DNA from: Kordia aestuariivivens
GTDB lineage: Bacteria; Bacteroidota; Bacteroidia; Flavobacteriales; Flavobacteriaceae
Assembly (NCBI RefSeq): GCF_014397005.1
Contig: NZ_JACGWS010000001.1
Span: 558,001 to 622,000 of the forward strand
Reading direction: 5' to 3'
DNA length: 64,000 nt
How positions within the stretch are numbered: position 1 is the stretch's first letter; every line of letters begins with the position of its first letter. This document shows positions 41,472-50,506 of the stretch, one piece after another. The notes below the pieces were generated by a model. That model saw only the letters and a list, made by a program, of their open reading frames with translations, searched no databases and was not told the DNA's origin. A program made the translations under genes and the position numbers.

Positions 41472-42464
41472 TTAATAATTCTTCTGATTTTGAATTGAAT
41501 TATTTTGTCTCTTAATATTTTTTAAATAGAAAAGTCCCATGCCTAATGTTAATAAGATTAAACCAATCCAGCCAGATAAGTTGGGTAATTGTTCATTAAA
41601 AAGAATAAAACCCCAAAATAATGCTAGAGGAGATTCAATGGACTGAGTTCCATCAGCAAATGCTAAAGCAGTTCCATCTTTATTGGCGATTTTACGTGCC
41701 TTATACAAGAAATATGTCGCTATTACACCTGTAAGAATAGCAATAATAAAAATGTATTTTAATTGATAGATAGTTGGTTGAGTTGGATTTACTATAAATC
41801 CAACTATAAATATTAGTGGAAGTGCTCCCAATACCATGATAAGTATTTGATTTAAAGGGTCTTTGGATATACCGTACTTGTGGATACTTATTTTTTCATA
41901 CTTACCTTCACAGGCAAACTTACATAGTGTGTTACCTAAAGGATATGAAAATGCAGCAATTAAAATAGGAATTATAGAATTAAAAAAAGCATCGTCAATA
42001 GTTTTAAACGCATAATTATTTATAAGTAATACTCCTATAAACATAACAATAAGGTATAATACTCCGTGAAGTTTTATTCTTTCTTTAAGTAAAAATAAAA
42101 CTACGGGTGTAAATAATATTGTGGTTTGCCAAGTTGAAGCTAGAACCCATCCATCTGAATAACTTGCTGCATAGCATAGGCATAAATAAAAAATTCCAAA
42201 CCCAATACCACCTGCCATATTCCAAAATAAAATATTTTGAAAGTAACATTTATAAGTTCTTAACAGACTATAACTACCATTTTTTATTAATATAATAATA
42301 TTTATTAGTAAGAAGACATAGATATATCTCAATGAGGCAGTCCAATACCAATGTCCAAGCATTTCAACGTTTAGCCATTTGTTTATTGCAAAAGTACTAG
42401 AAAAGAATAATGCGGCTAAGAATCCGTACAATAGGATTTTACTATAAATCGTATCTATTTTCAT
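41472..42464 (-). CDS. EamA/DMT-family transporter
   Basis: 330 aa with about ten membrane spans in two homologous halves, for example FLAALFFSSTFAINKWL at the start and GVIATYFLYKARKIANKDGT, FADGTQSIESPLALFWGFIL in the second half. This is the 10-TM drug/metabolite exporter fold. Its start overlaps the radical SAM gene by 23 bases, so the two are translated together. The exported substrate might be the product of that enzyme (inference). Confidence 0.85.
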   Translation of the reverse strand: MKIDTIYSKILLYGFLAALFFSSTFAINKWLNVEMLGHWYWTASLRYIYVFLLINIIILIKNGSYSLLRTYKCYFQNILFWNMAGGIGFGIFYLCLCYAASYSDGWVLASTWQTTILFTPVVLFLLKERIKLHGVLYLIVMFIGVLLINNYAFKTIDDAFFNSIIPILIAAFSYPLGNTLCKFACEGKYEKISIHKYGISKDPLNQILIMVLGALPLIFIVGFIVNPTQPTIYQLKYIFIIAILTGVIATYFLYKARKIANKDGTALAFADGTQSIESPLALFWGFILFNEQLPNLSGWIGLILLTLGMGLFYLKNIKRQNNSIQNQKNY

Positions 42465-43836
42465 TAAATTTTGTTATTTTTATTTGTTCTTCAATAGGTA
42501 AGTTATAATCAACAGGTTTAGTGTATTTTGTAAGTGATTTTGGTAATTCACATATTTTTATATAATATTCTGAAACTATTTTCCTAAAATCATCATCTGG
42601 GTGAGTAATTTCTGAAGGTAGAGTTGTAAAGTCTAAATGTTGAAATAATCTAATATCATTATAAAATTGCTCAATTATATTTTTATTCATCTTCATGTTC
42701 CATCCATCATTTCCTGGAACGATATCCTTGGAAATGTGAGGTCGTGGAAGAGAATTATATTTTAAAAGCATATCTTTACAGAAATTAAAGGCTTTAATTA
42801 AAGAATCTCGGTCTTCTTTGTTATTATGACCAAATACCATTAAAGTCTCAGGTGTTATAGAATATTCACTAGTTAGACGTATTGCATCTAAACACATTCG
42901 TGCAGTTTGTGGTTTTCTAGTTTTTTTATAAACATTTGCAGTAGCCCCATCAATACCGTATCCTACTCTAATCAGTCCAATTTTTTTTAATAAAATAATT
43001 AATTTATGATTGTTGTTATGAAGTTTTAAAAATGAAGCAACAGTTGCTAGTCCTCGAAATTCTATTTGAATCCTATACTTGCTTAATAGTTGATCCACTT
43101 TTGATGCGAACTCCTTTAATTCCTTAGGACTTTGGAATAAATCTAAATTAGATAAATAAATTTTTAATTTATTAATTTTAAAAAATAATGCTTTTTCTAA
43201 AATGAATTCTAAATCTTTTATTGCAATACTTATGTCCCTATATTCTTCCTTGACAAGATGTTTGACACCATCTATTGTTTTGGTTCTTATAGCAGAACAA
43301 AATGTACATGAGTATTTGCAACCTTGTGATAAATAAAATGAAAACTCACTCTTTAAGTACATTCGTAAATGTTTATCTGGGATCAGCTCATAAGTAGAAA
43401 TTTGAGAAATTTCCAATAAATTAATATTCGGTATTGGTATATCAAAAAAGATAAAAATATTCTTGAAGATGTTACCATTTATTGTTCTTTTTGAAAAAAG
43501 ATTTTCAAAATCTATATCAGTCAAGCCATTTACAATCTGACCTCCAATAAATAATGTATAATTATTATTGTACTTAAATTGCAGCCTCTCCTCAAATTCA
43601 CGAACAACTGCTAAGTAAGGGGCTCCTAGTAAATTAATTCCTACTATATCAGATAATTCATAATCAGGTGTAATGTTTTCATCAATTATCGATACTTCAA
43701 TACCTCCCTTTTTCAAAATTGAGGCAGCAGTAATAAGAGATGTCGGTAGATATATATGCCCATAGATATTTTCATTACTAGCTGGGGCATATATATGCCT
43801 TGGTTGAATTAGTTGAATTTTTTTAGTCAATTTCAT
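42442..43836 (-). CDS. Radical SAM protein with B12-binding-like N-terminus
   Basis: 464 aa. Residues 1-110 resemble a cobalamin-binding Rossmann domain (SLITAASILKKGGIEVSIID, LFIGGQIVNGLTD). The radical SAM cluster motif is SQGCKYSCTFCSA (Cys-x3-Cys-x2-Cys), and the rest follows the TIM-barrel pattern (IRVGYGIDGATANVYKKTRK, TPETLMVFGH). B12-dependent members do methylations or ring rearrangements. It overlaps the binding-protein gene upstream (14 bases) and the transporter gene downstream (23 bases), forming a compact three-gene accessory unit. Its substrate is unknown; no peptide precursor is visible beside it. Confidence 0.88.
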   Translation of the reverse strand: MKLTKKIQLIQPRHIYAPASNENIYGHIYLPTSLITAASILKKGGIEVSIIDENITPDYELSDIVGINLLGAPYLAVVREFEERLQFKYNNNYTLFIGGQIVNGLTDIDFENLFSKRTINGNIFKNIFIFFDIPIPNINLLEISQISTYELIPDKHLRMYLKSEFSFYLSQGCKYSCTFCSAIRTKTIDGVKHLVKEEYRDISIAIKDLEFILEKALFFKINKLKIYLSNLDLFQSPKELKEFASKVDQLLSKYRIQIEFRGLATVASFLKLHNNNHKLIILLKKIGLIRVGYGIDGATANVYKKTRKPQTARMCLDAIRLTSEYSITPETLMVFGHNNKEDRDSLIKAFNFCKDMLLKYNSLPRPHISKDIVPGNDGWNMKMNKNIIEQFYNDIRLFQHLDFTTLPSEITHPDDDFRKIVSEYYIKICELPKSLTKYTKPVDYNLPIEEQIKITKFNENRYDL

Positions 43837-45046
43837 AATCTAATTCTAATTCTCCGTCAATATAGTGATATAGCTTCCAGTTCATCTCAGTGTTTTCTCC
43901 TTTATCATCAAATGAATATTTTCCCGATTTTCCATCATCTAATACCATAGTTTGTTTCTTTCTAATTTCATGAACATAATCATTGACACTACTTCTAGTA
44001 ATAATACCCTTAGTTCCTTTTAATATAGCAGTGGCAAGATCTTTTGCATCCTGACCTACTGTTTGATATGTAGTTGTTGCATTTCCGTTAAAATATTTTT
44101 CTACGGCAGAAACAAAATAGTGATTACTGTTGTTTACTGATTTTTTCATTAAGGATTCAACAGTACAACCATCAGTAAAAACTACAGGAATTTTTATATT
44201 CAAATTATTAACTTCTTCCATTAAAAGGCTTCCGTTAGTTGAAATACCTACAAATATTATCATGTCAGGCATCAAATTATTATCCACTAGTAATTTATAA
44301 TCATTAATAAATCTATTAGAATTACCATAATTTTTTTTGAGAACAACAGTCCCTTTACCCTTTATGGTTTTGTCGGCAATTTGTTGTGAAAGGTTTTCTG
44401 AATAAGTTAAATTATCTTCATCAACATAAATTAAGACTTTAGGGTTATCAGGTTTTTTCTTAAAAATGAAGTTTTTGATAGTAATAGCTTGTTCTTCATT
44501 GTTCGGCATCATCCTTAAAATCCCTTGATAATTTTGATCTTTAGCTTTATCCGTTATATTGTCAGCTGTTGCGATCGGCAAAATAAAACTAGGCTTCTCT
44601 TTATCTGTTGATAATATTTTATTTAAAGTCACTTCAGTCAATGTGCTTGTTGAATTACCTATTATTAATACACAATTTAAATCTTCAACGTATTTGCTGG
44701 CTAATAATTCTGCTTGCGAAACAGAAAGAGCATCATCGTCTTTTATAAACTTGATATTCTGGTCTGTATTATCAGATTTATAACTAATATTACTTCCAAA
44801 ACCGATTCTAAACTCTTGAGGAATAGTAAATGATTCATCACTTTTATTGGTAATAATAACAGCCACATATTTTTCTTCTTCTTTCGCAAATGTCTCGTCA
44901 TACCACAATGTGAATTTATTGCCAATAAAACTAGCTAACACACCAGCAAAAAGAATTACTAAAATTAAATATTTGATAATCTTATAACTAAGTTTTGAGT
45001 TATTATTTGAATGCCATACTTCCATCTTTTTCCAAAATTTTTTCAT
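43823..45046 (-). CDS. Membrane-anchored periplasmic-binding-protein-like protein
   Basis: 407 aa. After a short cytoplasmic stretch comes one membrane span (IIKYLILVILFAGVLASFIG), then a two-lobed type I periplasmic-binding fold: YVAVIITNK, LNCVLIIGNSTSTLTEVT, PKVLIYVDEDNLTYSENLSQ, MPDMIIFVGISTNGSLLMEE, IPVVFTDGCT. This is the Leu/Ile/Val-binding or ANF-receptor type. A transporter permease is not encoded nearby, so it looks like a membrane-tethered sensor or ligand-binding component for the radical SAM/EamA unit that follows. The pairing is unusual. Domain call good, function open. Confidence 0.75.
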   Translation of the reverse strand: MKKFWKKMEVWHSNNNSKLSYKIIKYLILVILFAGVLASFIGNKFTLWYDETFAKEEEKYVAVIITNKSDESFTIPQEFRIGFGSNISYKSDNTDQNIKFIKDDDALSVSQAELLASKYVEDLNCVLIIGNSTSTLTEVTLNKILSTDKEKPSFILPIATADNITDKAKDQNYQGILRMMPNNEEQAITIKNFIFKKKPDNPKVLIYVDEDNLTYSENLSQQIADKTIKGKGTVVLKKNYGNSNRFINDYKLLVDNNLMPDMIIFVGISTNGSLLMEEVNNLNIKIPVVFTDGCTVESLMKKSVNNSNHYFVSAVEKYFNGNATTTYQTVGQDAKDLATAILKGTKGIITRSSVNDYVHEIRKKQTMVLDDGKSGKYSFDDKGENTEMNWKLYHYIDGELELDYEID

Positions 45047-45599
45047 GATGCAAAACAGTTTTAATTTAAAAAATCGTTATAAATATAAGTTAAAAATATT
45101 AAACAATGTAGTTTTAATCTTTGATTGTTAGTGGTCTTTTAATTACTTTAATTGTGTCAACATCTACCTTTTTTGAATCTACCTTTATTAATATTTAGTA
45201 ATTTTTCAGGGCACACAAGTAATTCTACAAGGGATAATTTTTAATTTCAATCAAATAATTTACATAATATTGAGCTTTTTATTATTTAAAAATAAAGCTT
45301 TATTTATTTCTAATAATACGGTTATCCTCAATTGTAGCATATTTAACTAATTATAGAGAGAATTAAATGTGAGACTATCCTATTTGGGTTAAAATACTTT
45401 TTTGTTGGACACTAATAATTTATAACATTGTTTTGGTTGAGATCGATTTAAAATTTTGATTGGTAAAGGTTAATTCTTATTTATTTTTGGAATTCTTGAT
45501 TGAAAGAGTTTTAATATTCAGTTGGAAAGTATTGATTTCCATTGATTTTAGTTGAAGACAATCGATTTACATCCAATCTTCATTGATAAACAGTTTATC
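45047..45599. other. Intergenic region without recognisable gene
   Basis: About 550 AT-rich bases. Several short frames are interrupted; no hairpin with T-run, tRNA or repeat stands out. It may hold decayed genes. Confidence 0.5.
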
Positions 45600-45767
45600 T
45601 TATACATAAAGCTTTATTGATCCCCATTGAGAAGTGTTGATTTTATGTTGATTTTTTGTAACAGAAATATCAGTATTAACAACTTGAATTTCTTGTTTAT
45701 CTTCAGAGTAACCATTAACAATAAGTAATAGACTTGTTATTAAAAAAATAGAGTAGTATTTTATCAT
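45600..45767 (-). CDS. Short secreted peptide or gene remnant
   Basis: 55 codons: a signal peptide (KYYSIFLITSLLLIVNGYS) followed by a 36-residue polar tail ending QWGSIKLYV. No Cys or GG motif. Could be a real exported peptide or the start of a truncated gene; weak support. Confidence 0.3.
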   Translation of the reverse strand: MIKYYSIFLITSLLLIVNGYSEDKQEIQVVNTDISVTKNQHKINTSQWGSIKLYV

Positions 45768-45871
45768 GATCGATTATTTTTTTAAAAGTAAGTTAAATCG
45801 AGAATGAATAATTGAGGTTTTCCTTAATCCAATTAAAATAATTACAAAAAAAGGTATTTAGTGTTTTAATT

Positions 45872-46087
45872 TTATTCAACCTCAAACCCAAAATAATCAA
45901 GTACTTTAAGTACCTCGTGCCTCAATACCATTTTCTTTTTCTTAGCTTCTGTTTCAGAAATCTTACGATTCTCTGCAATAATTGTATTGATTGCATTTCG
46001 GGCGTGTTCTCTGCCTACACCGTGAATTAATTCCATTAATTGTGATTTCCCCATTGTTTTTATTTCATCTCTTTTTATCATAGTCAA
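45872..46087 (-). CDS. Small hypothetical protein of the mobile element
   Basis: 71 aa, highly charged and helical (MGKSQLMELIHGVGREHARN, then a KKKK stretch and LRHEVLKVLDYFGFEVE). No family recognised. It follows the replication-like gene by 66 bases on the same strand, with TTGTTGCA repeats in the gap. Probably part of the element core. Confidence 0.55.
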   Translation of the reverse strand: MTMIKRDEIKTMGKSQLMELIHGVGREHARNAINTIIAENRKISETEAKKKKMVLRHEVLKVLDYFGFEVE

Positions 46088-46094
46088 GTATGTT

Positions 46095-46154
46095 TTGTTG
46101 CACTTGTTTTTATCTTTTGTTGCATCTTGTTGCAGCTGTATATCTTTTTGTTGC
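46095..46154. repeat. TTGTTGCA repeat cluster
   Basis: TTGTTGCA at 46095-46102, 46117-46124 and 46127-46134, and TTGTTGCT at 46147. The same octamer clusters at 31722-31760 and 32527-32554, so the clusters bracket the cargo (YwqK, restriction operon, radical SAM unit). Confidence 0.5.
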
Positions 46155-47806
46155 TAGTCATATAAATCAAATTCTTTGTTAGTTAATAAATTTAGTAGTC
46201 TTGGCACTTCGGCTATGAAATAATTCGGAATGCCTTTATTGGTTTCTATATAAGTATACACTTGTGGCAATGCAATCGTACCTTTTATAAACAGTTTTAT
46301 TTGATCTCTTACTTTTTCTTCGTTGGTTTTCTGTCTGCGTCTTGCACCAGCTTTGCCCGCGTTTTGTTGCTTCCTTGTTGCTCGTAAATCTTGGTACTTT
46401 TGATATTGTTTGAGCCATTGTGCCGTATATGAAAATCCACCTTCACTTGGTTGTTTTCTTGTTGCATCAAAATAAATACATGGAAAATGGATGATATACT
46501 GTTTTTTACTTTTAAAGAAACGTTTTGCGCGACCTATTCGGTAGACTAAAAAGCCAAACTTGTACAACAATGTTTCTTTTCTTGGAATGCTTCCATTGGG
46601 ATTCCGTAAATACTCATCATCAATTTGAATATAGGCTGTGTGCCAACTTCCGTAATACACATTCATACCTTTCCAAATAGGCGCTGCTATTTTGATAAAT
46701 AGCTGTAACAACAATTCTCGAAATTCTTCTTTAGACATCGCGCCATGAATAGATTCCGTGTCCAAACGCCTGGTCATATTCGATGCTGAAAAGCTATACG
46801 TGTCGTAATGATGCTCGGTTAGTGTGTTTAGAAAAACGGTTTTGTATAAAATTTGACCTCGTAAATATTCGGACAATTCATTTTTCGGGAAATTTTCGCC
46901 GCCGCCTAGTTTGCCTGCGTTGTGATTGGAATTTTTTTGTGGTTTATCCTCTTTGGTGTTCTTGTAAGAGTTCTTGTTTTTGCTGCTATTTTCAGCAGCA
47001 TAAGAAAATGCTTCCGCTTTTTGGGAATGGTTATCAACATTCCCTACTTTTTTTATTATTTCTTTAGTAAATGTTCTTGTATCTACACTAAAGTCCAGTG
47101 GTTTTCCGTTATTAAAAGGCTTAACTTGTTGATTATCAGTAAATCCTTTTCGCTTGTCTCTAAAGACAAAAATTACTCCATTTATAAAGTTATTAACAGG
47201 CAAACTTTTGCCTTTAAATTGATATTGAACAAATACGCCAGCTTTACGTAATTGGTGTACATGTTCACGAATTGTATCACGTTTTAACAGCATTCTTTTT
47301 TCACCATTTTTTGTGAAATTGCAAACTTGGGTAGAGGTAACTTGTATTTTTGGAAAAGACACTTTTACACTGCTTCCAAGCTGTTGTAACTGTTTTCTAA
47401 GCTTGATAAGCTGTTGCGCATATAACCAAACTATAATTTCAAAAGTACCTAATTGAGCTTGTCTAACAGGAAGGTGTTTTTGCTTCTTTAGTAAGAGCTT
47501 GTTTCCGTTAGTTTTTTCTATTTGCTCATTATATTCAAGCGTAGATAACCATTTGTTTTGTATGCCATTCACTTCGATGTCTTCAAACTCTTGTTGTGCA
47601 ACAACAGCTTGTTGCTTTCTTTTGTTGCGCTCTATATAGGCTAAAAAACTGTTATTATATTGCTTTACTTCTTTATTTAAACGTGTAATGGCTGCATTGT
47701 ACGCATTTATAAAAATGCGATAGCATTGCATCGTCTCTATTTTGTCTTCCGTTAGGAAATATGGACATTGAATATAACTCGGTATGTGATTAATCATTAA
47801 CTGCAT
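46154..47806 (-). CDS. Large mobile-element protein, replication-initiator-like
   Basis: 550 aa, basic, no signal peptide. The N-terminal half is helical with a winged-helix-like stretch (LLKRDTIREHVHQLRKAG, then QYQFKGKSLPVNNFINGVIF). A low-complexity Asn/Lys/Ser linker (NSSKNKNSYKNTKEDK) precedes a C-terminal domain with LSEYLRGQILYKTVFLNTL and RKQQNAGKAGARRRQKTNEE. Proteins of this size and position, between an integrase/HTH module and cargo, are typical of flavobacterial integrative elements and may act in replication or mobilisation. I cannot assign a family from sequence. Its upstream region contains a degenerate version of the conserved leader. Confidence 0.5.
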   Translation of the reverse strand: MQLMINHIPSYIQCPYFLTEDKIETMQCYRIFINAYNAAITRLNKEVKQYNNSFLAYIERNKRKQQAVVAQQEFEDIEVNGIQNKWLSTLEYNEQIEKTNGNKLLLKKQKHLPVRQAQLGTFEIIVWLYAQQLIKLRKQLQQLGSSVKVSFPKIQVTSTQVCNFTKNGEKRMLLKRDTIREHVHQLRKAGVFVQYQFKGKSLPVNNFINGVIFVFRDKRKGFTDNQQVKPFNNGKPLDFSVDTRTFTKEIIKKVGNVDNHSQKAEAFSYAAENSSKNKNSYKNTKEDKPQKNSNHNAGKLGGGENFPKNELSEYLRGQILYKTVFLNTLTEHHYDTYSFSASNMTRRLDTESIHGAMSKEEFRELLLQLFIKIAAPIWKGMNVYYGSWHTAYIQIDDEYLRNPNGSIPRKETLLYKFGFLVYRIGRAKRFFKSKKQYIIHFPCIYFDATRKQPSEGGFSYTAQWLKQYQKYQDLRATRKQQNAGKAGARRRQKTNEEKVRDQIKLFIKGTIALPQVYTYIETNKGIPNYFIAEVPRLLNLLTNKEFDLYD

Positions 47807-47936
47807 TAAGCAAAGTGATTTTTATGCATAGTAGCATTTGCTGTGTGTATTTTTAATTTGTTTATTGTCATATCTTGAAATTAACTCAGTAGGCGAACTA
47901 ATCATCATTTGTGGCTCTTTTCAAAATTATTTATAT

Positions 47937-48137
47937 TTATTTATGAGATTTTCTCACATTAAAAACGGTGGCTCTTAAATAGTCCTCAGCCGAAGCTTTT
48001 GATAACAGTTTTTCCTTTTTTAATGGTTTTATAATTTCTTTTTCAGTAGAAATATTGATGCCTAACATTTTATATAACATAGGGAGTTCTTCCTTTGGAA
48101 GTGCCTGTATTACATTATATGCTGTTGCTGCTTTCAA
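47937..48137 (-). CDS. Small hypothetical protein of the mobile element
   Basis: 66 aa: KAATAYNVIQALPKEELPML, then a Lys-rich middle and an end SKASAEDYLRATVFNVRKS. This pattern (TAYNV...LPKEE... followed by a second short helix) recurs in flavobacterial mobile elements as I know them, without assigned function. It is divergent from the HTH gene at 48328 and shares its intergenic operator-like region. Confidence 0.55.
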   Translation of the reverse strand: MKAATAYNVIQALPKEELPMLYKMLGINISTEKEIIKPLKKEKLLSKASAEDYLRATVFNVRKSHK

Positions 48138-48197
48138 CTGAATTCATTTACTATGCACTAATCTGCAATCATTTAATTAGTGTAGGATTTGACTTAT

Positions 48198-48312
48198 TTT
48201 TATTCTATTTTCTATTTAAAAAGCTATATTTGTATTGATTTAACGAATTAAAGTAGAATTAATTATTCAAATATAGAATAAATTAGAATTAAATAGAATA
48301 TTTATTCTTAAT
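48198..48312. promoter_or_regulatory. Cluster of TAGAAT-type sites in the divergent promoter region
   Basis: TAGAATTAA, TAGAATAAA, TAGAATTAAATAGAATA and reverse copies (TATTCTATTTTCTATTT) fill the gap before the HTH gene. A TATATTTG at 48225-48232 fits the Bacteroidetes -7 box TAnnTTTG. Probably the operator of the HTH regulator controlling both directions. Confidence 0.4.
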
Positions 48313-48327
48313 TTAACATTTCCCCGT

Positions 48328-48744
48328 ATGATAGAATTTAAAGAAGCATTGGAATATTTAAAAAAGCGTGAAGTAACTGCGAATGAACTCGCAAATCATT
48401 CAGAACTGAGCGCAGGTTCGCTTTTTTTGGTTTTAAATGGTACGACAAAAAATCCTAGAAGAAATACGAAAGATGCTGTCATTGCATACGCTAGGGTTTT
48501 AATGGAAAAGAATAAAGAAGGGTTTGATGGTGATATTGTATTTAGCAAAGACGAGAATTTACTCGATAAGAAAGATAAAAATTACATTAAAAAGTTAGCC
48601 TTAGAAATTCGCGCCAACAAAGATGCATTGTTGCAAGAGCAATCCTTTAAAGACATGATCTACATTGAAGCTTTAAAAATGGCATTACTCGCTAAAGAAG
48701 GCAATAGCATCAGCATGGAAAAATTAATTAGTTTGAACAACTAA
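48328..48744 (+). CDS. HTH transcriptional regulator of the mobile element
   Basis: 138 aa. Residues 5-60 form a phage-repressor-like HTH (LKKREVTANELANHSELSAG, then SLFLVLNGTTKNPRRNTKDA); the C-terminal half is helical and charged. It is the only plus-strand gene of the element core, divergent from the 66-aa protein and convergent with the integrase. The location and TAGAAT sites suggest a control gene for the element. Confidence 0.75.
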   Translation: MIEFKEALEYLKKREVTANELANHSELSAGSLFLVLNGTTKNPRRNTKDAVIAYARVLMEKNKEGFDGDIVFSKDENLLDKKDKNYIKKLALEIRANKDALLQEQSFKDMIYIEALKMALLAKEGNSISMEKLISLNN

Positions 48745-48793
48745 TATTTTATTCTTTTCACACTGTCTTAATTCTCCAAATTTTATAATGTCT

Positions 48794-50131
48794 TTAAAAT
48801 TCAATCGAATACATATCTGAATAATCTTTTGGAAGTGTAGCACCAATTTCACGTAAATAGTTTCTAAGTCCCGATTTAGATTTGTGACGAGTTATTTGCA
48901 TCAATTGCATAAGCGCACCTTCTTCTGATTTCCCTTGTGTTAATAAATGATTGTAGATGTTTGTTGCAGCAGTATGTCTTATAGAATACAAGGTGTATTC
49001 ATTACTCAAATTCAATGCTTTTTTGACAACTCTAAATTTATTAGAAAAATAATTGGTTTTGTTACCTTCGTCTATATCCCATATCGCAGGTTGCTCAAAT
49101 CGAGTAATTACAAAATCATCGGGTGCATAATTTTCAAGCTTCATTTTACGAATGACATTTTCTAAATCTCCAATAATAGGAACAACCGCTAAAGGTGCTG
49201 TTTTAGAACGTACATACAGTCGTTTCGATTCCAAATCGATATCCTTTACTTGTAGTCTACATACTTCTACATTTCGTAAAAAAGCATACGACATAAATTG
49301 GATGAAGGTTCTGAGGTACGGGTCATTTTTATCAAGGTAATTTCGGATGTCTATGATTTGCTCTTTTGAAAATGGTTTGTTTTTCTTTGGAGTACTTTTG
49401 ACTTGTCTAATTTTAGCAATAAAGTTGTTATCGATAATTTCATCGTCTTCAAGTTGTGCAAATAAAAGTGATAGCGTTGCTCTAAAGTTATTTCTTGTTT
49501 TTAGACTTATTGTCTCAAGTTCTTTGCCTTGTAATATTTCTTTTTTAGTTTGTGCTTTTTTGATCGTGTTTAGGAAAAGAGAAATGTCTCTTTTTTTAAG
49601 ATCTTTTATGTCATTATCTAATAGCTTGTTTTCTTCAAGCCATTTCATAAATTTTTTGTAATGTCCCGTTAGCGTACTTGCCGTTTTCTTTTTCCAACTA
49701 GGTTTTCTTTGTGATAGTGCAAACTCAAGAGCTTCCTTAACGGTGTATTGTTTTCTTTGACTAGCGACTAGCTCTTTTTTAGCAATACTTGGTTTTCTTT
49801 TCTTCTTTTGAGATTCAAGACGTTTGTCAGTAGCTTCTGCATCTTCATACGGACTATATCCCTTTTTTAGCATACTACTTAAAACTACTTTGATCGTGGT
49901 CAAATATTCTAGCCTTGCCGTCTTAGTTTTGAGTTTATTGGCTTCTTTGTAGATGGGAGGTTGCCGTTTCAGCTTTCCTGTTTCGGGATTTCGGTATGAA
50001 AAATAGACATACCAGCGCTTAGAAATATCGCCATTAGCGGTATAAACTTTAGGTTCAGAATAGTGTTTTAAATTACTCAAATCGTATTCATTTTCGTATT
50101 CATTTTTCAATAGTAGTTCAAATATACGCAT
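48794..50131 (-). CDS. Tyrosine-type site-specific recombinase (integrase)
   Basis: 445 aa. N-terminal SAM-like core-binding region (TVKEALEFALSQRKPSWKKK), then the catalytic domain with Arg in AFLRNVEVCRLQVKDID, His-Arg box variant in YSIRHTAATNIY, the second His in ITRHKSKSGLRNYL and a Tyr (RNYLRE or DMY) at the C-terminus. All tetrad positions have plausible residues. It is the outermost gene of the island, 74 bases from the right direct repeat (50205-50227) that matches the lpxK 3' end, and presumably made that insertion. Confidence 0.92.
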   Translation of the reverse strand: MRIFELLLKNEYENEYDLSNLKHYSEPKVYTANGDISKRWYVYFSYRNPETGKLKRQPPIYKEANKLKTKTARLEYLTTIKVVLSSMLKKGYSPYEDAEATDKRLESQKKKRKPSIAKKELVASQRKQYTVKEALEFALSQRKPSWKKKTASTLTGHYKKFMKWLEENKLLDNDIKDLKKRDISLFLNTIKKAQTKKEILQGKELETISLKTRNNFRATLSLLFAQLEDDEIIDNNFIAKIRQVKSTPKKNKPFSKEQIIDIRNYLDKNDPYLRTFIQFMSYAFLRNVEVCRLQVKDIDLESKRLYVRSKTAPLAVVPIIGDLENVIRKMKLENYAPDDFVITRFEQPAIWDIDEGNKTNYFSNKFRVVKKALNLSNEYTLYSIRHTAATNIYNHLLTQGKSEEGALMQLMQITRHKSKSGLRNYLREIGATLPKDYSDMYSIEF

Positions 50132-50204
50132 AAAAAAAGGTTTATAAAAGACTGAAAACCCTTGTAAATACTATGATTTTGACTGTAAAAGTGAAAATTT
50201 AAAA

Positions 50205-50227
50205 AAACAAGAAAGGCGAGTAACCAA
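50205..50227 (+). repeat. Putative attR: direct repeat of the lpxK 3' end
   Basis: Third exact copy of the 23-bp repeat. Here the GGCGAGT arm is followed by ACTCGCC and a T-run, so this side retains the complete terminator expected behind lpxK before the insertion. Confidence 0.75.
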
Positions 50228-50239
50228 CTCGCCTTTTTC
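50211..50239 (+). terminator. Terminator, probably the original lpxK terminator
   Basis: GGCGAGT / ACTCGCC with a 5-base loop and T-run. At the lpxK copy the right arm is replaced by island DNA (ATTTGCGAG). The rest of 50240-50506 shows no gene. Confidence 0.8.
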
Positions 50240-50506
50240 TTTAACTAACCAATCCAAATTTATGTGAAATGAAAACAAAGCGTGATCGCTTTTTTTTGCT
50301 TTCAAATTAGTGTGTACAAACCGTGTGCCAAAAGCTGCATTTGTAATTTTTTGGAGTGCTAAATGTTTGTTAATGATTTTCATCAATTTGAATAGAAAAA
50401 CTTCGATTTGATGTGTGAAAAGGAAAGTTAAGTACTTCTCGATACAAATTTTCTTCGAAATTTCACTTGAAGTTACGTGTAGTGATTGAAGATATATTGT
50501 TTATGT

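Noticed and set aside
50171-50386. 71-codon minus ORF across the attR and terminator
   Set aside because: Runs through the terminator hairpin and the att repeat, shows no domain or signal peptide; chance frame.
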